DNA of 64,000 nucleotides from Niveispirillum sp. SYP-B3756 (GTDB lineage: Bacteria > Pseudomonadota > Alphaproteobacteria > Azospirillales > Azospirillaceae): the NCBI RefSeq assembly GCF_009495745.1, contig NZ_WIDQ01000009.1:1-64000 (forward strand), written 5' to 3'. Numbering within the stretch: the stretch's first letter is position 1; each line of letters starts with the position of its first letter. The notes beneath the pieces were generated by a model, which had not been told where the DNA came from, searched no databases, and saw nothing but the letters and a program-made list of their open reading frames with translations. Below are positions 1-8,936 of this stretch, one piece after another. The translations under genes were made by a program, and so were the position numbers.

Positions 1-241
1 TCGAAGGCTACCATGGTGAGGCCAAGACCTGGCACGGACTGGGCCGCGCCGTCCGCCGCGGTCTCGACAACATGCAAATCCAGGCATACCTCGCCGCCGC
101 TGCGGTCAACCTCAAGCGCCTGGCCGCTTATCTGCTGCTGATGCTGCGCTGTTTGCTCCTGCCAAACAGCGCTCTGAACACATTCACCATCTGAACAGAC
201 CGCAAATCCTCAGATCACCAATCGGATTTCTCAACAGGCCC
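1..241 (+). mobile_element. 3' end of an IS1182-like insertion sequence (transposase C-terminus)
   Basis: The window opens inside a transposase reading frame that ends with TGA at 192-194. The last 63 residues contain EGYHGEAKTWHGLGRA followed by NMQIQAYLAAAAVNLKRL. This is the C-terminal signature of IS1182-type DDE transposases: the third catalytic acid region followed by the AxNLKRL helix. After the stop, about 45 bases lead to TTTCTCAACAGGCCC (227-241), which looks like the terminal inverted repeat of the element. The element abuts the middle of a palindromic repeat that starts at 242, so it appears to have inserted into that repeat. The left part lies outside the window, so activity cannot be judged. 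Confidence 0.7.
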
Positions 242-383
242 GGTCATAATTAATGACCGTTGGTATTGCTGCGACCGCCGCCGCGCCGCTCATGCGGCGT
301 AGCCAAGTCAGCGGATGCTGGCGCCGGCGATTGAGCGGCACGAAAGCGCGACCATCGGTCATGATTTCATGCCGCTGGTATAA
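242..383. repeat. Dispersed palindromic repeat, copy 1 (interrupted at its left end)
   Basis: This stretch is the reverse complement of the repeat at 56810-56961, with scattered substitutions. It shares the end hairpin motif ATGACCGTTGGTATT, the central block rich in GCCGCCGCGCCGCTC, the block CAGCGGATGCTGGCGCCGGCGA, and the other end ACCATCGGTCATGATTTCATGCCGCTGGTATAA. A shortened version is at 45457-45532. The first half of the outer hairpin (expected ACCAAC) is missing because the IS end at 241 replaces it. It encodes no protein that I recognise. Confidence 0.75.
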
Positions 384-610
384 GTCCCTGTTCAGCGAGC
401 GGCTTCACACTCCAAAGCGATTCCGCTTTTCCGCGATTCGCCCTAGCCCGAATTATGCACCGTGGTCGTGATAGTGCCGGGCCGGCGTAGCGGTTGTTCT
501 GGGAAGGGTTGTATGGACACCCCCCTCCCCGTGCCGCTGGTTGGCGAGTATCCGGATGGTGTTTTTGCGGTTGGCGGGACGGGTTCTGGCTGGGCACGCT
601 GCCCTGTGTT

Positions 611-1353
611 TCAGGTGACGAGGCGTGTTGTCCTTGTCAGAACAATGGCGAGCACAGGCTGGACGGTGCAGGCGGTTGGCAGATGGACGCGCAGCCTGGT
701 CTTCATCTCGACGACGCGGGCGGCAATTTTCAGCAGACGCAGGCGGATCGTGTCGAACTGGGCGGTGCGCCATGGGGAGATGAAATCCACGCCCGAGGTC
801 CGGCCGAGGTCAAACACCTCCGGTGCTGCATAGTGGCTGTCGGCCCGAACCAGGATCTCCACCCGGGGCCAGTGGGCCCGGATCATCCGGACCAGGCAAC
901 GCAGGTGGAGGCTATCTCCCGACCGCTGGGGCGGCGGGCGGGCCGCAGGAGGGCTGCAACGAACCGGCCCTCTCCATCGAACACGATGATGGGCTGGAAG
1001 CCATATTCGTCGTAATGGGCGTTGAACAGCCACAACTGTTGGTGGTCATGCGTGGCGTCGAACGCGTCATCGATGTCCAGCACGATGCGCTGCGGCACCT
1101 GGCGGAAACTGGCACAGTAAAGCGCGATCACCGCCCGGCCCATGCGCAGCAGGGCACGGGCGTCCGGCCGGTTCTCCAGGCGCGAGATGGTGGATTGCGA
1201 ACAGAGGTCCGCCGCCGACGGCAGCCGGCCGAGTGCCATCTTGAAAGCCGGATCGCCGTCATCGCTGTTGAGCATATTGACCTGTCTGTCATCCAACCTG
1301 CCCCCCTCCGGGAACCCTACGTGACGGTGTGATGGCAGGTCGCGGTCCGCCAA
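611..1353 (-). pseudogene. Decayed IS1380-family transposase
   Basis: Two reading frames together resemble an IS1380-type (DDE group 1) transposase. The upstream part (1353 to about 900) contains KMALGRLPSAADLCSQSTISRLENRPDARALLRMGR and LFNAHYDEYGFQPI, with the IDDAFDA catalytic block. A frameshift near 900 passes into a second frame with RVEILVRADSHYAAPEVFDL, and that frame ends in PVLAIVLTRTTRLVT at 611. The sequence jumps directly from SGVDFI to RLRLLKIAARVVEMKTRLRVHLPTAC, which suggests an internal deletion of several dozen residues. The usual first ~80 residues are also missing. The product would be inactive. Confidence 0.8.
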
Positions 1354-1603
1354 TGACTCCCTTTTTTGGAGGATTTGGCGTCAAGTGAACGCTGTTCCCC
1401 CGTTGAGCCATAGCCATCATTTTATATTGTCGGCCAGGGCGGCGCGTTTGATGCCGACGGTGGGCTTCCCTTTGTCGTGTCAACGGGATGCGCTATGCTG
1501 TTGCAACCCGTTACCATTATCGCTTTAACCGTTTCTAACTTGTGGAAAAAGGGGAAACTTTCGTCAATAAGCCAGGGAATATTGGGTACCTTGGGGACAT
1601 TGA
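1354..1603. other. Intergenic region upstream of the TonB-receptor operon
   Basis: This 250-base stretch separates the transposase relic from the receptor gene. On the minus strand a short frame around 1426-1480 reads DKGKPTVGIKRAALADNIK and then stops. It could be the tail of another lost gene, but I cannot assign it. The region just before 1604 must hold the operon promoter. I see no cobalamin riboswitch core and no convincing Fur-type inverted repeat. Confidence 0.4.
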
Positions 1604-3619
1604 ATGATATCGCGCCTTAAGAATTGTTCTTTCATCGTTCTGATCGGCGGCATTTTTTTCATCGGACAGGGTCGGGCGGAAACCGGGGGTGACACGAGCT
1701 TTTCCATAGGTGAGATCATCGTCACCGGGGTCAAGGACCGCCCGCTGCGGAATATTCTCACCTCCGTCGACATTATGGGGGCAGATGTCGCCCAGCGGCA
1801 GAATGTCGATTCCACCTTCAAACTGCTGTCCCGGATGCCGGGTGTCCTGGTCACTGATTTTCACCAGGGCGGCACCAATGGTGCGGTGTCTTTCCGCGGC
1901 TTCAATGCCGAAGGCGGCATCATGGCGGTGAAACTGCTGATCGATGGCGTGCCCAGCAATGCCAATGATGGCTATATGTGGATGCTGGATGGTGTGCCCC
2001 CCATCGATATTGAACGGGTTGAAGTGGTGCGCGGCACCTCCGATGCACGCTATGGCCTCCATAATATTGCTGGCAATATTGCGATCTTCTCCCGCGTCGG
2101 TGGCACCTATCTTGATGCAAAGACGACGGTGGGGGCCTGGGGCACCTATGAAGGCCAGCTTGCCCTTGGCCGAGAGTCCGGTGCGTTCACGCAGAACTAT
2201 TCCTTCGACTATCGGGAAAGCGACGGCTACCGTGATCGCGGCACCTTGCGGCGCAAGAACGCGGCGGGCAAATGGTTCTACAATGGCGATGATGTGCGCT
2301 TCGGTCTGATCGCGCGTTATTTCACATCAGATGGAAATGACAGCGGCTTCCTGTCGGGCGCAGATGCCGCGACCCGACCGCGCTATTCCCCGCCGCTCAA
2401 CGCCGATGACGGACGGGATCGGGAAGGCTACTCCTTCACCCTTCAGGGAGAGGCAACGCTTACCGACGCGCTGACAACAAGCGGCAATATCTATATGACC
2501 CGCTTCGACGATACGCGTTTCTTCCGCATCGCCCCCACCGTATCCCAGCAGGAAAGACACCTGAACGAACAGCAGGAGGGTGCCAGCCTGACCCTGCATT
2601 ATAATCCGGAGCAGAGTTTCCTTCACGACCTCCGGATCGAGAGCGGCGCCAATCTGGACCGGCAGGATAATCACCATCAGCGTTGGCTCGGCTCCGCCCG
2701 GGTCCGCAGCTCACGCGTGTTCGACCGTCGTTTCATCCTCGACGTCTATGGCGGTTATGTGCAGGCTGTCATCGAACCAACCCCATGGCTGAAGGTGACG
2801 CCCGCCTATCGCATTGACCGGGTTGACGGTCACTATCTCAATGTTGCCAATGACACGCGCTATCCCGTCAATGATTATGGCACGATTGAGCAACCGAAAA
2901 TCAGCGCGGTTGTGACGCCGTTACCCGGGCTCAGCGTCTACGGCAATTATGGCCGGACATTCCAGATCGGTCTCGGTGTCGGCAGCTATATCGTGCCGCC
3001 CCAGGTGTCGAGCCTTTCCGCCTCGGTGAATGACGGCTGGGAAGCCGGCGTAAAATATAATCTGGGTTCACAGGTCGAGAGCCGGGTTGCCGTCTGGCAG
3101 CAGACGGCCTCGGATGAGATCGTGCTGCGCAATGCCACGGGCGATTTCATCAATCTGGGCCGAACCCGGCGCAGGGGTATCGACGCCCAGATCAACGTCC
3201 GGCCCTCGGCGCTGGTGAATGTCTGGGGGGCTTTTTCCTGGCAGAAGGGCATCATCGTGGTACCAGATCCGACGACACCCGGCTTTGCGGGCAACCGGAT
3301 CGATCATGTCCCCGCCTATCTGGTGTCGGGGGGCATCGAATACCGCCCGATCGAACCGCTCCGTCTTGCGGCGACTTTCTATGGTCAGTCCAAATATGAA
3401 CTGGATGCCTCCAACAGCCATGGCCGTTTCGGCGATGCCGCTCTTTTCAACATCGAAGCGGGATACCAGCTCACGGCGAATATTGAGGTGAGCGTGGAGG
3501 TCCGCAACGTTACCGACCATCGCACGGCCTATGTCTATTACGACCGGATAACGCAATCCCCGCTCCATTCCCCCAATGACGGGCGTGCGTTCTATGGCAG
3601 TCTCCGGCTGACCTACTGA
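1604..3619 (+). CDS. TonB-dependent outer-membrane receptor
   Basis: This 671-residue outer-membrane receptor is predicted to import a large chelate or other scarce nutrient using TonB energy. Residues 1-25 form a signal peptide ending GQGRA. GEIIVTG at about 36-42 is the TonB-box region. The plug domain (about 45-160) contains LSRMPGVLV, VSFRGFNAEGG, LLIDGVP and the conserved IERVEVVRGTSDARYG. The remainder is a beta-barrel ending in an aromatic-rich strand (YGSLRLTY). It is the first gene of a same-strand run with a peptide/nickel-type ABC importer starting 65 bp downstream, so the two should deliver the same substrate across outer and inner membranes. The substrate is not determined; a metal chelate is my inference from the partner transporter. 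Confidence 0.93.
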   Translation: MISRLKNCSFIVLIGGIFFIGQGRAETGGDTSFSIGEIIVTGVKDRPLRNILTSVDIMGADVAQRQNVDSTFKLLSRMPGVLVTDFHQGGTNGAVSFRGFNAEGGIMAVKLLIDGVPSNANDGYMWMLDGVPPIDIERVEVVRGTSDARYGLHNIAGNIAIFSRVGGTYLDAKTTVGAWGTYEGQLALGRESGAFTQNYSFDYRESDGYRDRGTLRRKNAAGKWFYNGDDVRFGLIARYFTSDGNDSGFLSGADAATRPRYSPPLNADDGRDREGYSFTLQGEATLTDALTTSGNIYMTRFDDTRFFRIAPTVSQQERHLNEQQEGASLTLHYNPEQSFLHDLRIESGANLDRQDNHHQRWLGSARVRSSRVFDRRFILDVYGGYVQAVIEPTPWLKVTPAYRIDRVDGHYLNVANDTRYPVNDYGTIEQPKISAVVTPLPGLSVYGNYGRTFQIGLGVGSYIVPPQVSSLSASVNDGWEAGVKYNLGSQVESRVAVWQQTASDEIVLRNATGDFINLGRTRRRGIDAQINVRPSALVNVWGAFSWQKGIIVVPDPTTPGFAGNRIDHVPAYLVSGGIEYRPIEPLRLAATFYGQSKYELDASNSHGRFGDAALFNIEAGYQLTANIEVSVEVRNVTDHRTAYVYYDRITQSPLHSPNDGRAFYGSLRLTY

Positions 3620-3684
3620 CCGGGACCGGGGGATTTGCCATGAAATTGGCGCCGGCCATGCCATAAAATGAAAGGGCGGAAGCG

Positions 3685-5226
3685 ATGAAGGGTGGCTGCA
3701 CACGGCGTGACATGCTGCTGGGCGCAGTTGGTCTGGGGGGGCTGCTTTGCGGCTGTTCCCCCGGCGAACAGACGGCTGATCGTGAATTCCTGATCGTTGA
3801 AGCCTCACACCCCACCAAACGCGAGCCGACCAGTGCCGGAAAATTCTATGCGCTGATGGGCATTGCGGAGACGTTGGTGAATGTTGACGACCGGGGCCAT
3901 ATCTCCACCGGCCTTGCCCTGCATTGGGAAATGTCCGCCGATGGGCTGGAATGGCGGTTTGATCTGCGCCCCGGGGCCCATTTTCATGATGGAACCCCCG
4001 TCACCGCGGAACCGGTCGTCCGGATGCTGGAGCGTGCCCGTAAGCGGCCGGGGGTGATGCATGTTGTTCCCATTGCCGCTATTGCCGCACATGAAGGGCG
4101 GGTGATCATCCGGCTGGCCACGCCGTCTGCGCTGCTGTTGCCCGTGCTGGCGCATGACAGCACCATCATCCTCGCCCCCGCCTCCTTCGATGCGGCAGAT
4201 CAGGCGGTCCAGGTCATCGGCTCTGGCCCTTATCGCATAACCGGGATAACCGAGCAGGAGGTTGCTGTCGAAGCCTGGGAACGGTGGGGCGGTGTGCCCC
4301 CGGCAATCCATCGGGCACGCTACCTTTCCGCCGCTCGTCCGGAAACCCGCGCCTTACTCTCGGAAAGTGGGCAGGCGAACGCTGTCTTCGACCTTGATTG
4401 GCCGAGTGAGCGCCGGTTGCGCGACGCCGGCCATGTTCATATCGTCGATATTGCCAGCCCCCGCACGACCTTGCTCAAACTCAATGTCGGGCATCCATTT
4501 CTTGCCGATCTCCGTGCGCGCCAGGCACTCAGCCTTGCTGTTGACCGGCTTGCCATCGCCACCGGGCTTTTCGGCAATGCCGATCGCGCGGCGACGCAGT
4601 TGCTGCCGGAATTTTTCACAGACTGGCACGACAAGAACCTGCCCCGGCTCCACACCGATGTGGCACAGGCACAGCGCCTGCTGGCGGAACTGGGGTGGCA
4701 GCCGGGGGCAGATGGTATCCTTCTGCGGGGCGACGAGCGTTTTGCCCTGAAACTTCTGTCGCTGGCCACCCGCACAGATCAGCCGCTCATCACCGCCGCG
4801 CTCCAGCAGCAATTTCGGCGGATCGGTGTGGAAATCAGCGTCATCCCGTGCTCCCCGGCGGAGATCGTTGCGGCGCATCGTGATGGCACCCTGGAACTGG
4901 CGATGTTTGCCCGCAACCACATGATGGTTGCCAACCCGGTGGCCGTCCTGATGCAGGATTATGCAAAGGGCGGTGCGGACTGGGGCGCGATGGGCTGGAA
5001 TAATCCAGACATGATTGCGGCGTTGCAGACATTGGCATCCGGCGCGGCACCGGAACGGGCCGCAGCCCTGCGCCAGCAGATCGTGCAGACCTTACAGGCG
5101 GAGTTGCCGGTCATTCCCCTTATCTTCAACAGGCGTATCGCAGCCTTTGACAAGCGGCTGGCCAATGTGCAGGTCGATGCACTTGAGCGCAGCTATAACA
5201 TGGCCGCAATGCGGTGGGCTGACTGA
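3685..5226 (+). CDS. ABC importer substrate-binding lipoprotein, family 5 (DppA/NikA type)
   Basis: This 513-residue periplasmic solute-binding protein belongs to the extracellular family 5 of peptide and nickel-chelate binders. The N-terminus has twin arginines (TRRDM) and a lipobox LLCGC with the cysteine near residue 24, so it is likely a lipoprotein, possibly Tat-exported. Family hallmarks are LTVNVDD-type strand 1, WEMSADGLEWRFDLRPGAHFHDGTPVTAEPV at about 90-115, and a C-terminal ELPVIPLIFNRRIAAF block. It is followed by the permease gene with a TGATG stop-start overlap. The pairing with a TonB receptor favours a NikA-like chelate binder over a simple dipeptide binder, but this is inference. 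Confidence 0.88.
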   Translation: MKGGCTRRDMLLGAVGLGGLLCGCSPGEQTADREFLIVEASHPTKREPTSAGKFYALMGIAETLVNVDDRGHISTGLALHWEMSADGLEWRFDLRPGAHFHDGTPVTAEPVVRMLERARKRPGVMHVVPIAAIAAHEGRVIIRLATPSALLLPVLAHDSTIILAPASFDAADQAVQVIGSGPYRITGITEQEVAVEAWERWGGVPPAIHRARYLSAARPETRALLSESGQANAVFDLDWPSERRLRDAGHVHIVDIASPRTTLLKLNVGHPFLADLRARQALSLAVDRLAIATGLFGNADRAATQLLPEFFTDWHDKNLPRLHTDVAQAQRLLAELGWQPGADGILLRGDERFALKLLSLATRTDQPLITAALQQQFRRIGVEISVIPCSPAEIVAAHRDGTLELAMFARNHMMVANPVAVLMQDYAKGGADWGAMGWNNPDMIAALQTLASGAAPERAAALRQQIVQTLQAELPVIPLIFNRRIAAFDKRLANVQVDALERSYNMAAMRWAD

Positions 5227-6170
5227 TGCGATCCATCGCCTCCCTTCTGGGTCGCAGGGTTCTGCAGGCTTTGCTTGCCGCCCTCTTCGTGTCGAGCCTG
5301 TGCTTCTTCATGGTACGTTTCCTGCCCGGCGACATCGCCTTCGACATTGCGAGTGGCCGCTATGGGCAGGAAATGACGACACAGGCTGCGGCGGCGGAGG
5401 TCCGGGCGGAACTGGGCCTTGATAAGCCCATGGCCGCCGCGTGGCTTTCCTCCGTCAGCGCCCTGGCGCGGTTCGACCTTGGCCGATCCTATACGCTGGG
5501 CAAGCCGGTCTGGGGGCTGATCCGGGAACAGCTTGGCCATACGCTGCAACTGTCAGGGTTGGCGATGTTGTTCTCCCTGCTCATCGGGCCGCCCATCGGC
5601 ATCATCGCCGCACTGCGCCCGGGTGGCTTGGTTGATCGGCTCAACCTCCTTGGCTCGGCCCTCCTGCGTGCGTTACCGCCCTTTGCCACCGGTATTATCC
5701 TGATCATCATCTTTGCCGCCAGCCTGCACTGGCTGCCGGCGGCGGGGCATACGCAGCGGGGCACGATCATTCTACCCGCCCTCACGCTTGCCCTCGGGCT
5801 TGCCGCCGTTTCCAGCCGGGTCGTCCGCTCGGCGATGATCGATGTCGCGCGGTCGGCATATTTTCATTTCCCCCTGACAAAGGGATTGCCGCTCAGCACG
5901 GTCGTGCTGCGGCATGGTGTACGCAATATGGCAGTGCCGGTGATCGCGCATCTTGCCATGCAGTTTGTCTATCTGATTGAAGGGGCGATCGTCGTGGAGA
6001 CGCTGTTCGCCTGGCCTGGCATCGGCCATGCCCTCAGTCATGCGGTACGGGAGCGCGACATCCCGCTGATACAAGGTGCCGTGCTTGTCATGGCGATCCT
6101 CTTCGTCCTTTTCAACATGGTCATTGACCTGGTGCTGGTTGCCCTCGACCCCCGGATGCGCGCAGGATGA
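5226..6170 (+). CDS. ABC importer permease, DppB/NikB type
   Basis: This 314-residue inner-membrane permease is the first of the two channel subunits of the importer. It starts MRSIASLLGRRVLQALLAALFVSSLCFF, the usual first transmembrane helix of DppB/NikB proteins. It then has LGLDKP and FDLGRSYTLGKPVWGLI, which are typical of the periplasmic loop of this family. About six membrane segments follow. The cytoplasmic coupling loop region includes VVLRHGVRNMAVPVIAHL and the C-terminal ETLFAWPGIGHALSHAVRERDIPLIQG. Its start overlaps the binding-protein stop and its stop overlaps the next permease start, so translation is probably coupled. Confidence 0.92.
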   Translation: MRSIASLLGRRVLQALLAALFVSSLCFFMVRFLPGDIAFDIASGRYGQEMTTQAAAAEVRAELGLDKPMAAAWLSSVSALARFDLGRSYTLGKPVWGLIREQLGHTLQLSGLAMLFSLLIGPPIGIIAALRPGGLVDRLNLLGSALLRALPPFATGIILIIIFAASLHWLPAAGHTQRGTIILPALTLALGLAAVSSRVVRSAMIDVARSAYFHFPLTKGLPLSTVVLRHGVRNMAVPVIAHLAMQFVYLIEGAIVVETLFAWPGIGHALSHAVRERDIPLIQGAVLVMAILFVLFNMVIDLVLVALDPRMRAG

Positions 6171-6955
6171 TGGGGGGCTGGCCACGCCGTATCGCTGCGG
6201 CATTGTTGATCGCCATTGCCGCCTTTGCGCTGGCCGGCCCGGTGCTGATCGGCCTTGATCCGGCGCAGCAAGACCTGGGCCGTACCCTGATGCCGCCCGG
6301 TGGCGGTGATTTGCTGGGCACGGACAATCTGGGACGGAGCCTGCTGGCGCGTCTGGCACAGGCGGCGCAGATATCCTTTCTGCTGGCACTGCTCTCCGTC
6401 TCATCTGCGGCGATTGCCGGTGTATCGACCGGTCTGGCGGCGGCGTGGTGGGGCGGCTGGATGGAGCGCATTCTTGTTGCCATTGCCGACATGATGCTGG
6501 CCATTCCCGGCCTGTTGCTGGTTTTCCTTCTCATCGCCTTTGCACCTGGCGAGGTATGGCTCATCTATGCCGCCATCTCGCTTACCCTTTGGATTGAGTA
6601 TTTCCGCGTCGTCCGGGCGACAGCGCGACCGATCCTCGCCGGATCGGAGGTGCAGGCCGCCCGTCTGCTGGGTTTCGGCGCAACCTACATCATCCGGCGC
6701 CATGTGCTGCCAGAGGTGGCACCGCTGCTGCTGACGCTTATGGCTTACGGTGCCGCGACGACGGTGCTGGCTGTCGCATCCCTTGGCTATATCAATGTCG
6801 GTATTCATCCGCCAACCGCGGAACTGGGACAGATGATGTCGGAATATTTCCCGTATTATCGCGCCGCCCCCTGGCTGATCGCGGCGCCCATCACCCTTCT
6901 GGCAACGGGCCTGCTGTGCCTTGCCCTTCTGGCCTCCAGGGACAAGCCGCAATGA
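6167..6955 (+). CDS. ABC importer permease, DppC/NikC type
   Basis: This 262-residue second permease subunit starts in an ATGA overlap with the previous stop. After an N-terminal helix it shows LGTDNLGRSLLARLAQAAQISF, the strongly conserved DppC/NikC signature. MMLAIPGLLLVFLLIAF and the coupling-helix region AARLLGFGATYIIRRHVLPEVAPLLL follow. It is slightly shorter than typical DppC (about 280-300 residues) because the N-terminal tail is short. Together with the upstream permease it should form the transmembrane pore energised by the fused ATPase downstream. Confidence 0.92.
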   Translation: MMGGWPRRIAAALLIAIAAFALAGPVLIGLDPAQQDLGRTLMPPGGGDLLGTDNLGRSLLARLAQAAQISFLLALLSVSSAAIAGVSTGLAAAWWGGWMERILVAIADMMLAIPGLLLVFLLIAFAPGEVWLIYAAISLTLWIEYFRVVRATARPILAGSEVQAARLLGFGATYIIRRHVLPEVAPLLLTLMAYGAATTVLAVASLGYINVGIHPPTAELGQMMSEYFPYYRAAPWLIAAPITLLATGLLCLALLASRDKPQ

Positions 6956-8373
6956 GCATGGCGTTGGTGGTCGATGGTCTTAATATCCGGTCGCGCCAGG
7001 CACATCTGGTGCGCCATGTTTCCTTCGCGGTGGAGCGCGGTCACAGCCTGACGATCCTGGGAGAGACGGGTTCGGGCAAGTCGCTGGTATCGCAGGCGAT
7101 CATGGGCACGCTGGCCGCAGGATTGAATGCGACCGGCACCATCGTCATCGATGGTGTGGCGGGGCCCGCCACCACCCCGGACCGGCACCGCCTTTGGGGG
7201 CGTACCCTTGCCACGCTCCCCCAGGAGCCCTGGCGCTCACTGGACCCGACGATGAAGGCGGTCGATCAGGTGGCGGAGGGATACCGGAGCCTGTCCCGCC
7301 GCAACGCGCGTGGCGTGGCGGGTGACGCGCTGCGCCATCTTGGCCTTGGCGGAGCGGAGCGCCATTACCCCTTCATGCTGTCCGGCGGCATGGCACAACG
7401 GGTCGCCTTTGCCGCCGCCACCGCCGCCGGTGCGAACATTCTGCTTGTCGATGAACCGACAAAGGGTCTGGACATCGCGCTACGTGATGCCGTTGTCGCC
7501 CTGCTGCGGGCAGCCCTGGCGGAGGGGCGGACACTGGTTACCATCACCCATGACATCAATGTCGCCCGGGCCCTGGGCGGTGAGGTGATCATCATGCTGG
7601 ATGGTGAAATCGTGGAGCAAGGCCCCGCCAGCACAATCCTGTCTGCACCGGCCCATGAATATACCAGGCGCCTGCTGGCCGCCGAACCCGCCGCCTGGCC
7701 GGCGCGCCGGCCTGCACGCACCGATGGCGCAGCGATCCTGACAGCGCATGGGCTGACCAAGCGCTATGGACACAAAACGCTGTTCAAGGACATCAACGTC
7801 GTCATCAAGGCAGGTGAATGCCGCGCCATCGTCGGCCCCAGCGGTTCCGGCAAGACGAGTTTTGGGGATGCCCTGCTTGGTTTGACCCCGGTGGACGCGG
7901 GTGAGGTCACCCGCGCACCTTGGATCGCCACAATGCGCTTTCAAAAACTGTATCAGCATCCAACCGCCGCTTTCGCGCCACGCATCCCCCTTGGGCAGGC
8001 GCTGAACGATCTGATCAGTTTACACCGCCTGGACCTCGGCAGAGTGGCGCCGATGATGGCCGGGCTGCGGCTGAACCCCGACCTTCTGCAGCGCCGTCCG
8101 GATCAGGTTTCGGGTGGCGAGCTTCAGCGCATCTCCCTGCTGCGGCTTCTGCTTCTCTCACCGGCCTTCATTTTTGCCGATGAGCCAACGTCGCAGTTGG
8201 ACCCGATCACGCAGCAGGAGGTGATGGATTTGCTTATGCAGCATGTCGCAGAACATGACACCGCCCTGCTGCTGGTGACGCACGATCCCGCCATCGGTGC
8301 AAATGTGTCCGGTGGATTGCCACTGCTGCCCGATCATGGTCGCTCATTGCTGGCGGCCTCTGGTCAGAATTGA
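6952..8373 (+). CDS. Fused double ATP-binding protein of the importer (DppD-DppF/NikD-NikE type)
   Basis: This 473-residue protein carries two ABC ATPase domains in one chain. Domain 1 has Walker A GETGSGKS (about residue 39), signature LSGGMAQR and Walker B ILLVDEPTKGLD. Domain 2 has Walker A GPSGSGKTS (about 295), signature VSGGELQR and Walker B FIFADEPTSQLD. I chose the ATG at 6952 because it forms an ATGA overlap with the permease stop, whereas an in-frame ATG at 6916 would lie inside the permease gene. In many nickel/peptide systems these are two genes; here they are fused. The gene ends in a 10-bp 3' overlap with the convergent P450 relic. Confidence 0.93.
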   Translation: MSMALVVDGLNIRSRQAHLVRHVSFAVERGHSLTILGETGSGKSLVSQAIMGTLAAGLNATGTIVIDGVAGPATTPDRHRLWGRTLATLPQEPWRSLDPTMKAVDQVAEGYRSLSRRNARGVAGDALRHLGLGGAERHYPFMLSGGMAQRVAFAAATAAGANILLVDEPTKGLDIALRDAVVALLRAALAEGRTLVTITHDINVARALGGEVIIMLDGEIVEQGPASTILSAPAHEYTRRLLAAEPAAWPARRPARTDGAAILTAHGLTKRYGHKTLFKDINVVIKAGECRAIVGPSGSGKTSFGDALLGLTPVDAGEVTRAPWIATMRFQKLYQHPTAAFAPRIPLGQALNDLISLHRLDLGRVAPMMAGLRLNPDLLQRRPDQVSGGELQRISLLRLLLLSPAFIFADEPTSQLDPITQQEVMDLLMQHVAEHDTALLLVTHDPAIGANVSGGLPLLPDHGRSLLAASGQN

Positions 8374-8783
8374 TAGGTCACGGGCAGGCTCTTATGCCCG
8401 CTGACGAAGACGGACTGGATGAAGCTGGACCGCATCCCCCGCCGGGATGGTCTGCCCTGGCCATTGGTGATGGTGGAGATGATATCGCGCGCCGGATGCT
8501 GCCGGCGGTGAGCGGCCAGATCGTGGAAATAGGCGGCGAAATCCGCCACCACACCACCACCGCGCACCTTCACCTGACCATTCGCCCCCTGTTCAGCCCT
8601 GTGCGCCTTCAGCGATTTGTCGGCCGGGCTGAGCAGCCGTTGCGTCAGGCGCAAAACCTCCGCCTCATCCTCGCGCGGGCCCCCCATCAGGGTCAGGATG
8701 ACGCGCAGGGGATACCAATAGGCGATGTCACCCGCGCAGTCACAGGCCCCGCCCTGATCCTTCATCCGATCCACGAATTCCTT
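8364..8783 (-). pseudogene. Cytochrome P450 remnant with large internal deletion
   Basis: The minus-strand frame encodes pieces of a bacterial cytochrome P450. It begins in the middle of the protein with KEFVDRMKDQGGACDCAGDIAYWYPLRVILTLMGGPREDEAE and LLSPADKSL, continues through FAAYFHDLAAHRRQHPARDIISTI, then jumps to QSVFVSGHKSLPVTYQF, which is the usual C-terminus of such P450s. The I-helix, ExxR and heme-binding cysteine loop are all missing, so no active enzyme can be made. The 5' break coincides with an IS3-type transposase scar at 8782, which suggests the truncation was caused by a mobile element. Confidence 0.78.
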
Positions 8784-8841
8784 GGCCGAAGCCGTCAACG
8801 GTCTCTACAAGGTGGAGGTCATCCACAGGCGAGGGCCATGG
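8782..8841 (+). mobile_element. Scar of an IS3-family transposase (orfB fragment)
   Basis: About 20 codons read LAEAVNGLYKVEVIHRRGPW before a stop at 8845. This matches the conserved part of IS3-family OrfB transposases just before the last catalytic glutamate region. Nothing else of the element is visible. It sits exactly at the broken 5' edge of the P450 relic. Confidence 0.65.
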
Positions 8842-8882
8842 AATTAGTGGATCGGGGGGAGGTGCCGGTGCTGGAATAACCG

Positions 8883-8909
8883 GTCGCCGGCAACCAAGCC
8901 GCCGGCGAC
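8883..8909. terminator. Stem-loop downstream of the GNAT gene
   Basis: GTCGCCGGC at 8883-8891 pairs with GCCGGCGAC at 8901-8909. It lies 28 bases past the stop of the minus-strand acetyltransferase. No run of T follows on that strand, so it may be a weak or factor-assisted terminator, or a 3'-end stabilising hairpin. Confidence 0.4.
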
Positions 8910-8936
8910 ACCGTCCGGATACAAGGGAGATTGGTA

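Noticed and set aside
1354-1603. Cobalamin riboswitch before the TonB receptor
   Set aside because: I looked for the B12-box and conserved core upstream of both TonB receptors (also 45533-45680) and did not see them.
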